The position numbers and the translations under genes are program-made. Source: Allochromatium humboldtianum (GTDB taxonomy: Bacteria; Pseudomonadota; Gammaproteobacteria; Chromatiales; Chromatiaceae). From it: DNA of 63,388 nt. The first letter of the stretch is position 1. Every line of letters begins with the position of its first letter. The DNA lies in contig NZ_JABZEO010000017.1 in NCBI RefSeq assembly GCF_013385175.1, forward strand, positions 1 to 63,388, read 5' to 3'. Below the pieces are notes generated by a model that saw only the letters and a program-made list of their open reading frames with translations, was not told the DNA's origin and did no database searches. Below are positions 35,918 to 44,693 of this stretch, in pieces.

Positions 35918-36733
35918 ATGCCGATGAGATGTAACAGATCGCTGTGCCTGCCGGTGTCGCTCGCCGCCGCGCTGATGCTTCCAACCTGGGTCCAGGCCGA
36001 TGAGGCGGCGGATCTGGCCAAGCAGTTGGCCAACCCCATCGCCTCCTTGATCAGTGTGCCGCTGCAATACAACACCGACACCTATGGCGGGTTCAATGAC
36101 GGGGCCACCAGCGACCGGCTGGTGATCCAGCCGGTTATCCCGTTCGCGTTGAACGAGGACTGGAATCTGATCACGCGCACCATCGTACCGCTCGTCGAGC
36201 AACGCGGTTTCCCGGTCGAGGCGCTGAACGAGTCGGGCCTTGGCGACAGCACCCTCAGTCTGTTCTTTTCGCCGAAGGCGCCGACCGCGAGCGGCTGGAT
36301 CTGGGGTGCGGGGCCGGTGATGCTGCTGCCGACAGCGACCGAAGAGGTGCTGGGCACCGAGCAATGGGGTCTCGGGCCGACCGGCGTGGTTCTGAAGCAG
36401 ACGGGGCCATGGACGTTCGGTCTGCTGGCCAACCATCTCTGGTCCCTGGCCGGTGCGGACGACCGCGACGCGGTCAATGCCACCTATCTCCAGCCGTTTC
36501 TGAGCTATACCACCCACACCCAGACGACCCTGGGCCTGGTCTCGGAATCCACCTACGACTGGGAACGCGACCAATGGTCGGTCTCGGTGATTCCGCAGGT
36601 CGGACAACTGTTCAAGCTGGGTCCGCAGATCCTTCAGCTCGCGGTCGGCGCGAAGTATTGGGCCGAGGCCCCGGAGAACGGCCCCGAGGGCTGGGGTCTG
36701 CGGGTGCAGCTGACCCTGCTGTTCCCGCAATAG
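35918..36733 (+). CDS. Outer-membrane beta-barrel protein, transporter-like
   Basis: A 271-residue protein with a signal peptide (LPVSLAAALMLPTWVQA) and alternating hydrophobic strands typical of a small barrel of the phenol-degradation MetA/transporter family: ISVPLQYNTDTYGGF, LVIQPVIPFALNEDWNLITRTIVP, GLGDSTLSLFFSP, GPVMLLPTATEEVLGTEQWGLGP. It ends LRVQLTLLFPQ. It probably forms a pore or scaffold for a hydrophobic substrate. Between the patatin and sulfatase genes in the same direction. Confidence 0.75.
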   Translation: MPMRCNRSLCLPVSLAAALMLPTWVQADEAADLAKQLANPIASLISVPLQYNTDTYGGFNDGATSDRLVIQPVIPFALNEDWNLITRTIVPLVEQRGFPVEALNESGLGDSTLSLFFSPKAPTASGWIWGAGPVMLLPTATEEVLGTEQWGLGPTGVVLKQTGPWTFGLLANHLWSLAGADDRDAVNATYLQPFLSYTTHTQTTLGLVSESTYDWERDQWSVSVIPQVGQLFKLGPQILQLAVGAKYWAEAPENGPEGWGLRVQLTLLFPQ

Positions 36734-36800
36734 ACCGACGAAGAGGCGCGTTACAATGCAGAATGCTGTTGATGTCCCGATCACGACAGGAGCACAAGCC

Positions 36801-38663
36801 GTGAGACAACACTTGATTGACGGCGGAAGCCGCACCGAAAGACAGGACACAAGGCTCCTGTCTCGTCAACCGATGCTCCGGTTGTTGGGCCTGTTCGCGC
36901 TCGCCGGACTCCTGGCCGCCTGGAGCCTCCCGCCCGACGCCCTGGCGGCGGACACGACGCGCCGCCCGAACATCGTTGTCATCCTCGGCGACGACCTGGG
37001 CTTCTCCGACATGGGTTCCTTCGGCGGCGAGATCCGCACGCCAAGCCTCGACGCGCTGGCCAACGAAGGGGTGCGCTTCACCAACTTCTATACGAACGCG
37101 ACCTGCTCGCCCACCCGCTCGACGCTGTTGAGCGGCGTGGATACCCATCAGAACGGTCTGGGTAACATGGACGAGTGGACCGCGCCCAACCAGCGCGGTG
37201 TGCCGGGTTACGAGGGCTATCTCAATGATCGCGTGGCCACGCTGCCGCAGTTGCTGCGCGACGTCGGTTATCACACCTACATGGTCGGCAAGTGGCATCT
37301 GGGCAAACAGCCGGATCAGATCCCGGCCGCGCGCGGCTTCGAGCGCGACTTCTCGCTGCTCGACGGCGGCGGCAGTTACTGGGACATGACGAACATCACC
37401 GGCGCCGCGCCCAAGTCGGTCTTCACCGAGGACGGGCGTTATCTCACCAAGCTGCCCAAGGACTACTACGCCACCAAGACTTACACCGACAAGCTGATCG
37501 GCTTCATCGATGCCAACCGGGCCGACGGCAAGCCATTCTTCGCCTATGTCGCCCATCAGGCGCCTCACGATCCCTTCCATCTGCCCAAGGAGTGGCGCAA
37601 GCGCCATGTGGGCGAGTACGACCAGGGCTGGGATGCGGTGCGGCAGGCGCGGCTCAAGCGTCAGATCGACCTTGGCATCATGCCCGCAGGCACCCAGCTC
37701 GCCGAGCGCATGTGGTTCATCCCCGATCCCATCACGCTCGCCCCGGCGGCTCGGGCGCTGTCCGGCAAGAAGATGGAACTCTATGCCGGCATGGTGGAAA
37801 ACCTGGACTTTCATGTCGGTCGGCTCATCGACCATCTGAAAAAGATCGGCGAATACGACAACACGATCTTCATCGTCTTCGGCGACAACGGCGCCGAGGG
37901 GACCGATCTGTTCCAGATGATCGCGGGCAATCCGGGGGCGCGCGACTTCCTGTTCGCCGCCATCAAATGGTCGCAGACCCATCCCAACGCCTGGGGCGAC
38001 CCCGGCTCCTATGTCGGCTATGGCCCGATGTGGGCGCAGGTCTCCATGACCCCCTTCAGCCAATACAAGGGCTGGGCCGCGGAAGGCGGTATTCGCAACG
38101 CCCTCATCGTCAGCGGCCCGGTGGTCGAGCGACCGGCGGGGAGCATCAATCACGGACTCATGCATGTGGCCGACATCATGCCGACGCTGCTGGAGGTGGC
38201 CGGCGCTCGCTATCCCAAACAGCTCAACGGCCGCGACTTGCCGCCGCTCATCGGCAAATCCTGGCTGCCGGTGCTGAGTGGACGCGCTGAGTCGCCGCGC
38301 ACCGCACGCGACACCCTGGCCTGGGAGAATTTCGGCAACCACGCCCTGCGTCAGGGCGACTGGAAGCTGCGCTGGCAGCACAAGCCCTTCGGCACCGGCG
38401 ACTGGGAACTCTTCGATCTGGCCAACGACCCCGCCGAGCGGCATGATCTCGCCGCCAAGCGTGCCGACAAGCTCAAGGCGCTGCTGGCGCTCTGGGACGA
38501 CTATGTGCGCCGGCACAACGTGATTCTGCCCGACCGCTCCATGTTCGAGACCCTGGACGACACCCTGCCGATGCGCGTCCCGGACGATGCCGGCTATCCG
38601 CCGCTGATCTACAAGCGCCAGTTCGTGGCGCCCGAGGATCTGCTGGCCGATCCCAAGCCCTAA
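36801..38663 (+). CDS. Exported arylsulfatase (formylglycine-dependent)
   Basis: A 620-residue sulfatase. Metal-binding residues appear in VVILGDDLGFSD; the formylglycine site is Cys102 in CSPTRSTLLSG; VGKWHLG holds the active-site Lys and His; FIVFGDNGAEG carries the later Asp-Asn pair. A hydrophobic segment (LRLLGLFALAGLLAAWSL) near residues 26-43 directs export. The GTG at 36801 follows an AGGAG at good spacing; an ATG at 36873 (signal peptide only) or 36756 are other options. It releases sulfate from an ester outside the cytoplasm; the substrate is unknown. A formylglycine-generating enzyme is not in the window. Confidence 0.9.
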   Translation: MRQHLIDGGSRTERQDTRLLSRQPMLRLLGLFALAGLLAAWSLPPDALAADTTRRPNIVVILGDDLGFSDMGSFGGEIRTPSLDALANEGVRFTNFYTNATCSPTRSTLLSGVDTHQNGLGNMDEWTAPNQRGVPGYEGYLNDRVATLPQLLRDVGYHTYMVGKWHLGKQPDQIPAARGFERDFSLLDGGGSYWDMTNITGAAPKSVFTEDGRYLTKLPKDYYATKTYTDKLIGFIDANRADGKPFFAYVAHQAPHDPFHLPKEWRKRHVGEYDQGWDAVRQARLKRQIDLGIMPAGTQLAERMWFIPDPITLAPAARALSGKKMELYAGMVENLDFHVGRLIDHLKKIGEYDNTIFIVFGDNGAEGTDLFQMIAGNPGARDFLFAAIKWSQTHPNAWGDPGSYVGYGPMWAQVSMTPFSQYKGWAAEGGIRNALIVSGPVVERPAGSINHGLMHVADIMPTLLEVAGARYPKQLNGRDLPPLIGKSWLPVLSGRAESPRTARDTLAWENFGNHALRQGDWKLRWQHKPFGTGDWELFDLANDPAERHDLAAKRADKLKALLALWDDYVRRHNVILPDRSMFETLDDTLPMRVPDDAGYPPLIYKRQFVAPEDLLADPKP

Positions 38664-38707
38664 GCTTTGAGCTTTTCTCCCCTAACGACAGACTAGAGAG
38701 AGCCTTC

Positions 38708-39712
38708 ATGCACGAGGACACAGATTCGATGACGCGCGCCGGCGGGGCGCGCCTGCCGGCCGCCGCACTGCTTGCCCTGAGCGCGCTCGGCCCGCTCGCC
38801 GTCCAGGCGCAGACCCCGGCGCGCTTCTATCTCGACACCCTGTCCGGCTCCACGGCCGTGCCGCTGATCGTCGAGTCGATCAACGGCAACACCAACCCCT
38901 TCGATCCGGCCCATACCGTCACGCCGGGCGCGGACTTCGACGCCACCCTGGCGATGGTCGGCTATGGCCACACCTTCTCGCTGTTCGACCGCTCGGCGCT
39001 GGCCGCCATCTTCCTGCCGATGGGGCGGATCTCGGGCGATGTCAGCCTGAACGGGCGTACCTTCAATCAATCGGCCAGCGGCTTCGGCGATCCGACGCTC
39101 GAGTTCGCCATCAACCTCATCGGCCCGTCGGCGCAGAAGGATATCCCCGACGCGATGCGCTACGAGCCGGGCTTCGCGCTCCACCTGCTCGCCGATCTGG
39201 CCCTGCCGATCGGCGAGTACGACAACGACCAGACGCTGAACATCGGCATGAATCGCTGGTACGGGCGCGTGGCGCTGCCGATGACCTGGCAGCTCGGCGC
39301 CTGGGTGCCGGGTCGGCGCACCACGCTGGAGCTGCTGCCGTCGGTCTGGCTGTTTGGCGAGAACAGCGATTATGTCGGGCAGACCCTGGAGACCGAGCCC
39401 ATGTTCCAGCTCGACGCCCACCTGACACGCGACTTCACCGAGCATCTCTGGGGCTCGCTCGACGCGGTCTGGCTCAACGGCGGCGCGGCGACCATCGACG
39501 GTGTGAAGGGGGATGCAAACGACACCTTCGGCCTTGGCTTCACCCTCGGCTACAGCATCAAAGAGAACTTGCAACTCACCTTCGGCTACAAGTCCACGCT
39601 CAACGACAGCAACCCCGGCGACATGCAGATGGACAGCTTCAATCTCTCGCTGGTCTTCGGCTGGCATCCGCTGATCGAGGGTTCGCGACGGTTGAAGGAA
39701 AACCAGCAGTAA
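38708..39712 (+). CDS. Outer-membrane barrel protein, MetA-pathway/phenol-degradation transporter family
   Basis: A 334-residue protein with signal peptide (LPAAALLALSALGPLAVQA) and many barrel strands: ATLAMVGYGHTFSLF, AAIFLPMGRISGDVSLNGR, SGFGDPTLEFAINLIG, HLLADLALPIGEYDNDQTLN, LELLPSVWLFGEN, ENLQLTFGYKSTLND, and a final FNLSLVFGWHPLI. These fit the family of channels found with hydrophobic-compound degradation genes. The stop TAA shares its last base with the start of the cytochrome gene, so they are coupled. Confidence 0.8.
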   Translation: MHEDTDSMTRAGGARLPAAALLALSALGPLAVQAQTPARFYLDTLSGSTAVPLIVESINGNTNPFDPAHTVTPGADFDATLAMVGYGHTFSLFDRSALAAIFLPMGRISGDVSLNGRTFNQSASGFGDPTLEFAINLIGPSAQKDIPDAMRYEPGFALHLLADLALPIGEYDNDQTLNIGMNRWYGRVALPMTWQLGAWVPGRRTTLELLPSVWLFGENSDYVGQTLETEPMFQLDAHLTRDFTEHLWGSLDAVWLNGGAATIDGVKGDANDTFGLGFTLGYSIKENLQLTFGYKSTLNDSNPGDMQMDSFNLSLVFGWHPLIEGSRRLKENQQ

Positions 39713-41955
39713 TGACGCTGGTACTGGCGTTGGGGCTGGCGTCATGGCTGGCGTGGATGCCGGTCCAGGCGGCGGACGGAGACCGCGCAGCCAGTCCGTC
39801 CGCTGTCGCTGATTCGGCCGAACCCGCCTATGTCGGCGCTCAGGTCTGCGCCGAGTGCCATTCCCAAGAAGCTGCGCGCTGGAGTGGCTCCTATCACGAT
39901 CAGGCGATGGCCGAGGCCGGTGAGCAAACCGTCCTGGGCGACTTCAACGACGCCGCCTTCACCGCGCATGGCCTGACCTCGCGCTTCTTCCGCCGGGACG
40001 GACGCTACTGGGTCGAAACGGAAGGTCCGGGCGGCGCGCCCGAGACCTATCCGATCCGCTATACCTTCGGTCGGCGACCGCTCCAGCAGTATCTGATCGA
40101 ATTCCCCGGCGGGCGGCTCCAGAGTCTGGGGATCGCCTGGGACAGCCGCGACCGTGAGGACGGCGGTCAGCGCTGGTTCCAGCTCTATCCGGACGAACGC
40201 CTCGACGCGACCCATCCACTGCACTGGACCGGCCGCGAGCAGAACTGGAACTATCAGTGCGCCGAGTGCCATTCGACCAATCTGCGCAAGGGCTATGACC
40301 TGGCCACCGACAGCTTCCGGACCACCTGGTCTGAGATCAATGTCGCCTGCGAAGCCTGTCACGGGCCGGGCGCGCGCCATGTCGCACAGGTGCGCTCGGA
40401 TCGGGGCGACGGCACGCCGGCCTGGGACCGAGACAAGGGGCTGACGGTCGCGCTCGACGAGCAAAAAGGCGCGGTCTGGCTCCAGGATGACGCGACTGGC
40501 CGTCCCAGACGCTCGCCCGCGCGCGAGACGCATCGCGAACTCAACGTCTGCGCTCGCTGTCACTCACGACGGGGCTTGCTCCGCGAGGGCGTAACACCGG
40601 ACGCACCGCTCGGCGACAGCCATCGACTCGCCCTACTCGACACCGGCCTCTATCACGCCGACGGCCAGATCCAGGGCGAGGTCTACGAATACGGCTCCTT
40701 CCTCCAAAGCCGGATGTACCAGCACGGCGTGACCTGCACCGACTGTCACGACCCGCACAGTCTGACCCTCAAGGCCCCCGGCGACCGGGTCTGCGCTCAG
40801 TGCCATCAGCCGGAGCGTTACGACACGGAGCGCCATCACCATCATCCCGTTGGCTCCGAGGGCGCCTCCTGTATCGCCTGCCACATGCCGCAGACGCTCT
40901 ACATGGTGGTCGACGCGCGCGCCGATCACAGCCTGCGCATTCCCCGCCCGGATCTGACACGCAAGATCGGCACACCCAACGTCTGCAACGGCTGTCATGC
41001 CGACCGAACGGTCGACTGGGCCGAGCAGACGACCCTGGACTGGTACGGCGCCGCCATCAGCCGGCGCCCGCATTTCGGCGAGGCCCTCCAGGCCGGACGC
41101 ACCGGCGCGCCTGATGCCGACGCCCGACTTCTGACCTTAGCGACGGATGCCGATCAACCGAACATCGCCCGCGCGACGGCGCTGAGTCTGCTGAACGGTC
41201 CGCTGGATGCCGCACGGTTGGAGCGTCTCCACCCGTTGCTGAAAGATCCGGACGACCTGGTGCGCGCGGCGGCCCTGGGCGTTCTGGATCAGACCGACCC
41301 AGGCACCCGGATGGAACTGGCGTGGCCGCGGCTGGAGGATGCCGTGCTGGCGGTGCGCGTCGAGGCGGCGCGGATCCTGGCGCCCCTGGCCGGTGTCGAG
41401 CTGACCGAGGATGTGCGGGCGCGCTTGGCGCAGGGGCTGGATGAGTATCGCGCGACCCAGCTCGCCAACGCCGAGCGCCCCGAGTCGCATCTCAACCTCG
41501 GTTTGCTCGATAGCGCCCTGGGACAGCCAGAGGCCGCAGAACAGGCGTATCGCACCGCGCTGCGGCTCGATCCGAACTTTGCGCCCGCTTATGTCAATCT
41601 CGCCGATCTCTACCGTGCGCTGGGGCGGGACACCGACGGCGAGGTCGTACTCCAGCAGGGGCTGGAGCGCCTGCCGGACGCGGCCAGTCTCCATCACGCG
41701 CTCGGGTTGCTACGAGTCCGCCAGGGGCAGCTCCCGGCGGCGGTCGAATCGCTTGGACAGGCCGTCCGGCTGGCGCCCGAGAACGCGCGCTACGCCTATG
41801 TTCAGGCTCTGGCGCTGGAGCGCGCCGGACAATCCGCCGAGGCCATCGCCGCACTGCGAGCGGCGCTCGAGCGGCATCCCAATGACCGCGACATCCTGGC
41901 CGCGATCCGCCATATCGAGCGCGCAAGCGGTGATCGGGAGCGGCTATCGCACTGA
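39712..41955 (+). CDS. Octaheme cytochrome c with HEAT and TPR domains
   Basis: A 747-residue exported protein. After a signal peptide ending VQA come eight CXXCH heme sites: CAECH, CAECH, CEACH, CARCH, CTDCH, CAQCH, CIACH and CNGCH. The next region has HEAT-like helical pairs (LHPLLKDPDDLVRAAALGVLD, LEDAVLAVRVEAARILAPLAG), and the last 150 residues are TPRs (HLNLGLLDSALGQPEAAEQAYRTAL, ASLHHALGLLRVRQGQLPAAVESL). Related multiheme-TPR proteins are periplasmic electron carriers or reductases of unproven substrate. Last gene of the envelope set. Confidence 0.9.
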   Translation: MTLVLALGLASWLAWMPVQAADGDRAASPSAVADSAEPAYVGAQVCAECHSQEAARWSGSYHDQAMAEAGEQTVLGDFNDAAFTAHGLTSRFFRRDGRYWVETEGPGGAPETYPIRYTFGRRPLQQYLIEFPGGRLQSLGIAWDSRDREDGGQRWFQLYPDERLDATHPLHWTGREQNWNYQCAECHSTNLRKGYDLATDSFRTTWSEINVACEACHGPGARHVAQVRSDRGDGTPAWDRDKGLTVALDEQKGAVWLQDDATGRPRRSPARETHRELNVCARCHSRRGLLREGVTPDAPLGDSHRLALLDTGLYHADGQIQGEVYEYGSFLQSRMYQHGVTCTDCHDPHSLTLKAPGDRVCAQCHQPERYDTERHHHHPVGSEGASCIACHMPQTLYMVVDARADHSLRIPRPDLTRKIGTPNVCNGCHADRTVDWAEQTTLDWYGAAISRRPHFGEALQAGRTGAPDADARLLTLATDADQPNIARATALSLLNGPLDAARLERLHPLLKDPDDLVRAAALGVLDQTDPGTRMELAWPRLEDAVLAVRVEAARILAPLAGVELTEDVRARLAQGLDEYRATQLANAERPESHLNLGLLDSALGQPEAAEQAYRTALRLDPNFAPAYVNLADLYRALGRDTDGEVVLQQGLERLPDAASLHHALGLLRVRQGQLPAAVESLGQAVRLAPENARYAYVQALALERAGQSAEAIAALRAALERHPNDRDILAAIRHIERASGDRERLSH

Positions 41956-42006
41956 TCCATGTCGCTCTCTGTGACCTGGACTCCGACCGGCGAGCGCTCT
42001 GTTCAG

Positions 42007-42138
42007 GTCTACAACCAACACATTCCGCAGAAAGCCCTTGGCCACATCGCCCCCATTCAGGCACTCAAGGACTGGCGTGACAAACGCCCAGAACTCTTCA
42101 AAGAACGTGTCTGCAATCTCCGGGGAATTGACAGCGAC
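42007..42138 (+). pseudogene. C-terminal remnant of an IS481/IS3-type DDE transposase
   Basis: The plus strand encodes YNQHIPQKALGHIAPIQALKD and then WRDKRPELFKERVCNLRGID, the C-terminal end of an rve-type (IS481-like) transposase where 'YN..RPH..LG..TP' is usual. Nothing upstream of it belongs to the enzyme, so only about 45 residues survive. Confidence 0.65.
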
Positions 42139-42166
42139 GGCGTCCGGTATGGTGTTTTTCATCAGG

Positions 42167-43021
42167 CTATTGCTCGAATCCCTCCACGATGCCGGTGATG
42201 AGCCGGGCATCCAGGGCTTCGGAGAGCGAAATGATGAGGACACGGTTGTTGGGCACGGTCGCGGCGGCGATGGCGACATCGGCGTCGACGCCCATCTCGC
42301 GCAGATAGAGGAAGGCATCGGCCACATAGAGCTGCCCACCCTCATGACTGCTGTAGCGCTGCGGAACCTTGCTCTGATGGACGCCGATACGCGCGTTCTG
42401 GGTGGCGTAACGCTCGACCCCGCCGGCCAGCACATCGATACAGGCCGAGGCGCAATAGTCGTCGACGGCGGTACGCAGGCCGTTGGCGCGCAGGTAACGC
42501 CCGAGCTTGCGCGCCTCGTCGACCGAGCCGCCTGGGCTGTTGATGACCAGCCCGATCGCCTTGCGCAGACGCAGCTCGGTGATGGTGCGCTGGGCGAACC
42601 CAGGCGTGATCTCCACGCCATCGATGCGCAGCCAGGCGGTGCGCAGGGTGCCGTCGGACTCGAAACGCACCAGGGCGGGCGAGGTGCCGGTCAACTCGGC
42701 CAGCCGGTCGCAGGACTCCATGGCGCGCGCGATCAGATCGGACGGACGCTGCTCGTAGTCCTTGACCATGCGATTGGCGCGCTCGACGATGGCGGTGATC
42801 GATAGGTGGTATTTATCAGCGGCAATGATGACGGTCGCGTCCGTGGCCGCCACGTCGTTGGTCTGACCCACGCGCAGCAGATGACAGGAGGCGATGGTCG
42901 TCAGCAGCGTCTCCCGATCCGGCGGCGTCGCGGTGTCGTCGGGCCGCGCGCCGGGGACACAGCCGGTCAGCATCAGCCCTGTCAGTACGATCACGACCAA
43001 CCATCCGACCGGTTTCACCAT
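42167..43021 (-). CDS. Lipoprotein with ClpP/crotonase-like fold (COG3904-type)
   Basis: A 284-residue lipoprotein: signal peptide with lipobox LMLTGC (Cys20 or so), then a ClpP-like core with RTITELRLRKAIGLVINSPGGSVDEARKLGRYLRA, DDYCASACIDVLAGGVERY (the Ser/Ala loop where ClpP proteases have catalytic Ser) and IGVHQSKVP. It may be a periplasmic peptidase or an inactive relative. Start ATG at 43021 has GGAG nine bases before it; an ATG at 43027 that overlaps the hisHF stop is also possible. Coupled to hisHF by this overlap. Confidence 0.8.
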   Translation of the reverse strand: MVKPVGWLVVIVLTGLMLTGCVPGARPDDTATPPDRETLLTTIASCHLLRVGQTNDVAATDATVIIAADKYHLSITAIVERANRMVKDYEQRPSDLIARAMESCDRLAELTGTSPALVRFESDGTLRTAWLRIDGVEITPGFAQRTITELRLRKAIGLVINSPGGSVDEARKLGRYLRANGLRTAVDDYCASACIDVLAGGVERYATQNARIGVHQSKVPQRYSSHEGGQLYVADAFLYLREMGVDADVAIAAATVPNNRVLIISLSEALDARLITGIVEGFEQ

Positions 43022-43026
43022 GTCCA

Positions 43027-44631
43027 TCAACTCCGAATCTCGATCCCCTGATCGCGCAGATAGGACTTGACCGCCTGGATCGGCACTTCGCGGCGGTGGA
43101 AGATGCCGGCGGCGAGCGCCGCCTCGACGCCGGTGGCGGCGAAGACCTCGGCGAAGTGCTCGACACAGCCGGCGCCGCTGGAGGCGATGACCGGAATGCC
43201 GACGGCGGCACGGACCTGACCGATCAGCTCCAGATCGAAGCCGGCGCCCGTGCCGTCGCGGTCGATGGAATTGAGCAGGATCTCGCCGGCGCCCAGAGCC
43301 TCGCAGGCGCGCGCCAGCTCGACCACGTCGACGTCGCGTCCCTCGCGTCCGCCCTTGACGGTGCACTGGAACCAGCAGTAGCGCTCGCCGTTGGGTCCGG
43401 GCGTGGCCGTCTCCACGACGGCGTGACGGGTGGCTTCGGGCGAGTCGACATAGACCCGGCGCGGATCGATGGAGATGACCACCGCCTGATTGCCGTAGAC
43501 GGCGGCGATCTGCTCGATGGCCGTCGAGCCGTCTTTCACGCCGCCGCGCGCCAGATAGTCTTCCACCGCCGCGACCGCGTCCGAGCCGATCGAGACCTTG
43601 TCGGCGCCAGAGCGGAAATAGGCGTGCGCCACGTCGAGCGCCGAGTAATGACGCCCGTCGGCATCGGTGAAGGCGCGGATGCCGCCGCCGATGGTCAGAG
43701 GCACGAAGACGCGCTCCGAGGCGAGTTTCAAGACTTCCAGCATCGGCTGATCGGCGAGCGGAAAGTCGCGAAAGGCCGTGATGTTGAGGAAGGTGACTTC
43801 GTCGGCGCCCTCGTCGAAATAGCGCGCGGCCAGTTCGACCGGCTTGCCCAGGTTGCGCACGTCGCGGTCGCCGGACTTCTCGCGCACGTCGTATTGATCG
43901 CCCTTGGTGACGACCAGATCGCCCTGATCGTTGGCGCGCACGTCGAGACAGGCGACGATGCGCTTGGCGAAGCGCGTCTGTTCGTCGGCTGCACGAGGAA
44001 CCGCGATCGAGGAACCGGCCGCTTCGTCTGCGGCGAGGAAATGGCGCAGCAGCGCCAGCCCCGCCGCCCCGCTCTTCTCCGGATGGAACTGGACGGCGGC
44101 CACGGCGCCGCGCTGCACCGCACTCAGGAACGGCTGACCATAGTCGGTGATGGCGAGCTGCCAGTCGGCGTTCTCCGCGCTCGGCACGGCGTGGTAGGAG
44201 TGGACGAAATAGAACTTCTCATCCGCGTACTGGGCGAACAGCGACGAGGGCCGCTCCAACCGCACCGAGTTCCAGCCCATGTGCGGCACCGACAGCCCCT
44301 GCCCGGCGAAGCGACGGATCTGGCCGGGGATGACGCCCAGACCTGGCACGCCCGGCGATTCCTCGCTGCCTTCGAACAGGGTCTGGAGTCCGACACAGAT
44401 GGCCAGGAAGGGTCGGTCGGCGGCCAGATATTCCTTGAGCGGTTCGACATAGCCCAGACGGTGCAACCGCTCCATGGCCGCCCCGAAGGCCCCGACGCCC
44501 GGAAAGATCAGGCGCTCGGCCTTGAGGATGTCCTCGGGGCGCTCGATCTCGGTGAGTTCGAAGCCGAGGGCGTGAATGGCGTTGCGCAGACTGCGGACGT
44601 TGCCCGCGCCATAGTCCAGGAGCGAAATCAT
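43027..44631 (-). CDS. Bifunctional HisH-HisF imidazole glycerol phosphate synthase (HIS7-like fusion)
   Basis: A 534-residue fusion of the glutaminase HisH (residues 1-200; LDYGAGNVRSLRNAI, catalytic Cys79 in AICVGLQTLFEG, His183 and Glu185 in QFHPEKSG) and the cyclase HisF (from about 222; catalytic Asp230 in VACLDVRANDQGDLVVTKGD, the phosphate loops LTIGGGIR and IASSGAG). Insertions such as DQYDVREKSGDRDVRN and ETATPGPNGERYCWFQCTVK are those of yeast HIS7 rather than of ordinary bacterial HisF. It makes imidazole glycerol phosphate and AICAR in histidine synthesis. No other his gene is next to it. Confidence 0.93.
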   Translation of the reverse strand: MISLLDYGAGNVRSLRNAIHALGFELTEIERPEDILKAERLIFPGVGAFGAAMERLHRLGYVEPLKEYLAADRPFLAICVGLQTLFEGSEESPGVPGLGVIPGQIRRFAGQGLSVPHMGWNSVRLERPSSLFAQYADEKFYFVHSYHAVPSAENADWQLAITDYGQPFLSAVQRGAVAAVQFHPEKSGAAGLALLRHFLAADEAAGSSIAVPRAADEQTRFAKRIVACLDVRANDQGDLVVTKGDQYDVREKSGDRDVRNLGKPVELAARYFDEGADEVTFLNITAFRDFPLADQPMLEVLKLASERVFVPLTIGGGIRAFTDADGRHYSALDVAHAYFRSGADKVSIGSDAVAAVEDYLARGGVKDGSTAIEQIAAVYGNQAVVISIDPRRVYVDSPEATRHAVVETATPGPNGERYCWFQCTVKGGREGRDVDVVELARACEALGAGEILLNSIDRDGTGAGFDLELIGQVRAAVGIPVIASSGAGCVEHFAEVFAATGVEAALAAGIFHRREVPIQAVKSYLRDQGIEIRS

Positions 44632-44693
44632 AGTCGATGCAATTCCGGGGGAGCTGTTACAGGGTTGAGATCGAGGAGCTTCGGCCTAGGATA

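Noticed and set aside
36612-38516. A long minus-strand open frame opposite the arylsulfatase
   Set aside because: Mirror frame caused by codon bias; the sulfatase on the plus strand has all its motifs.
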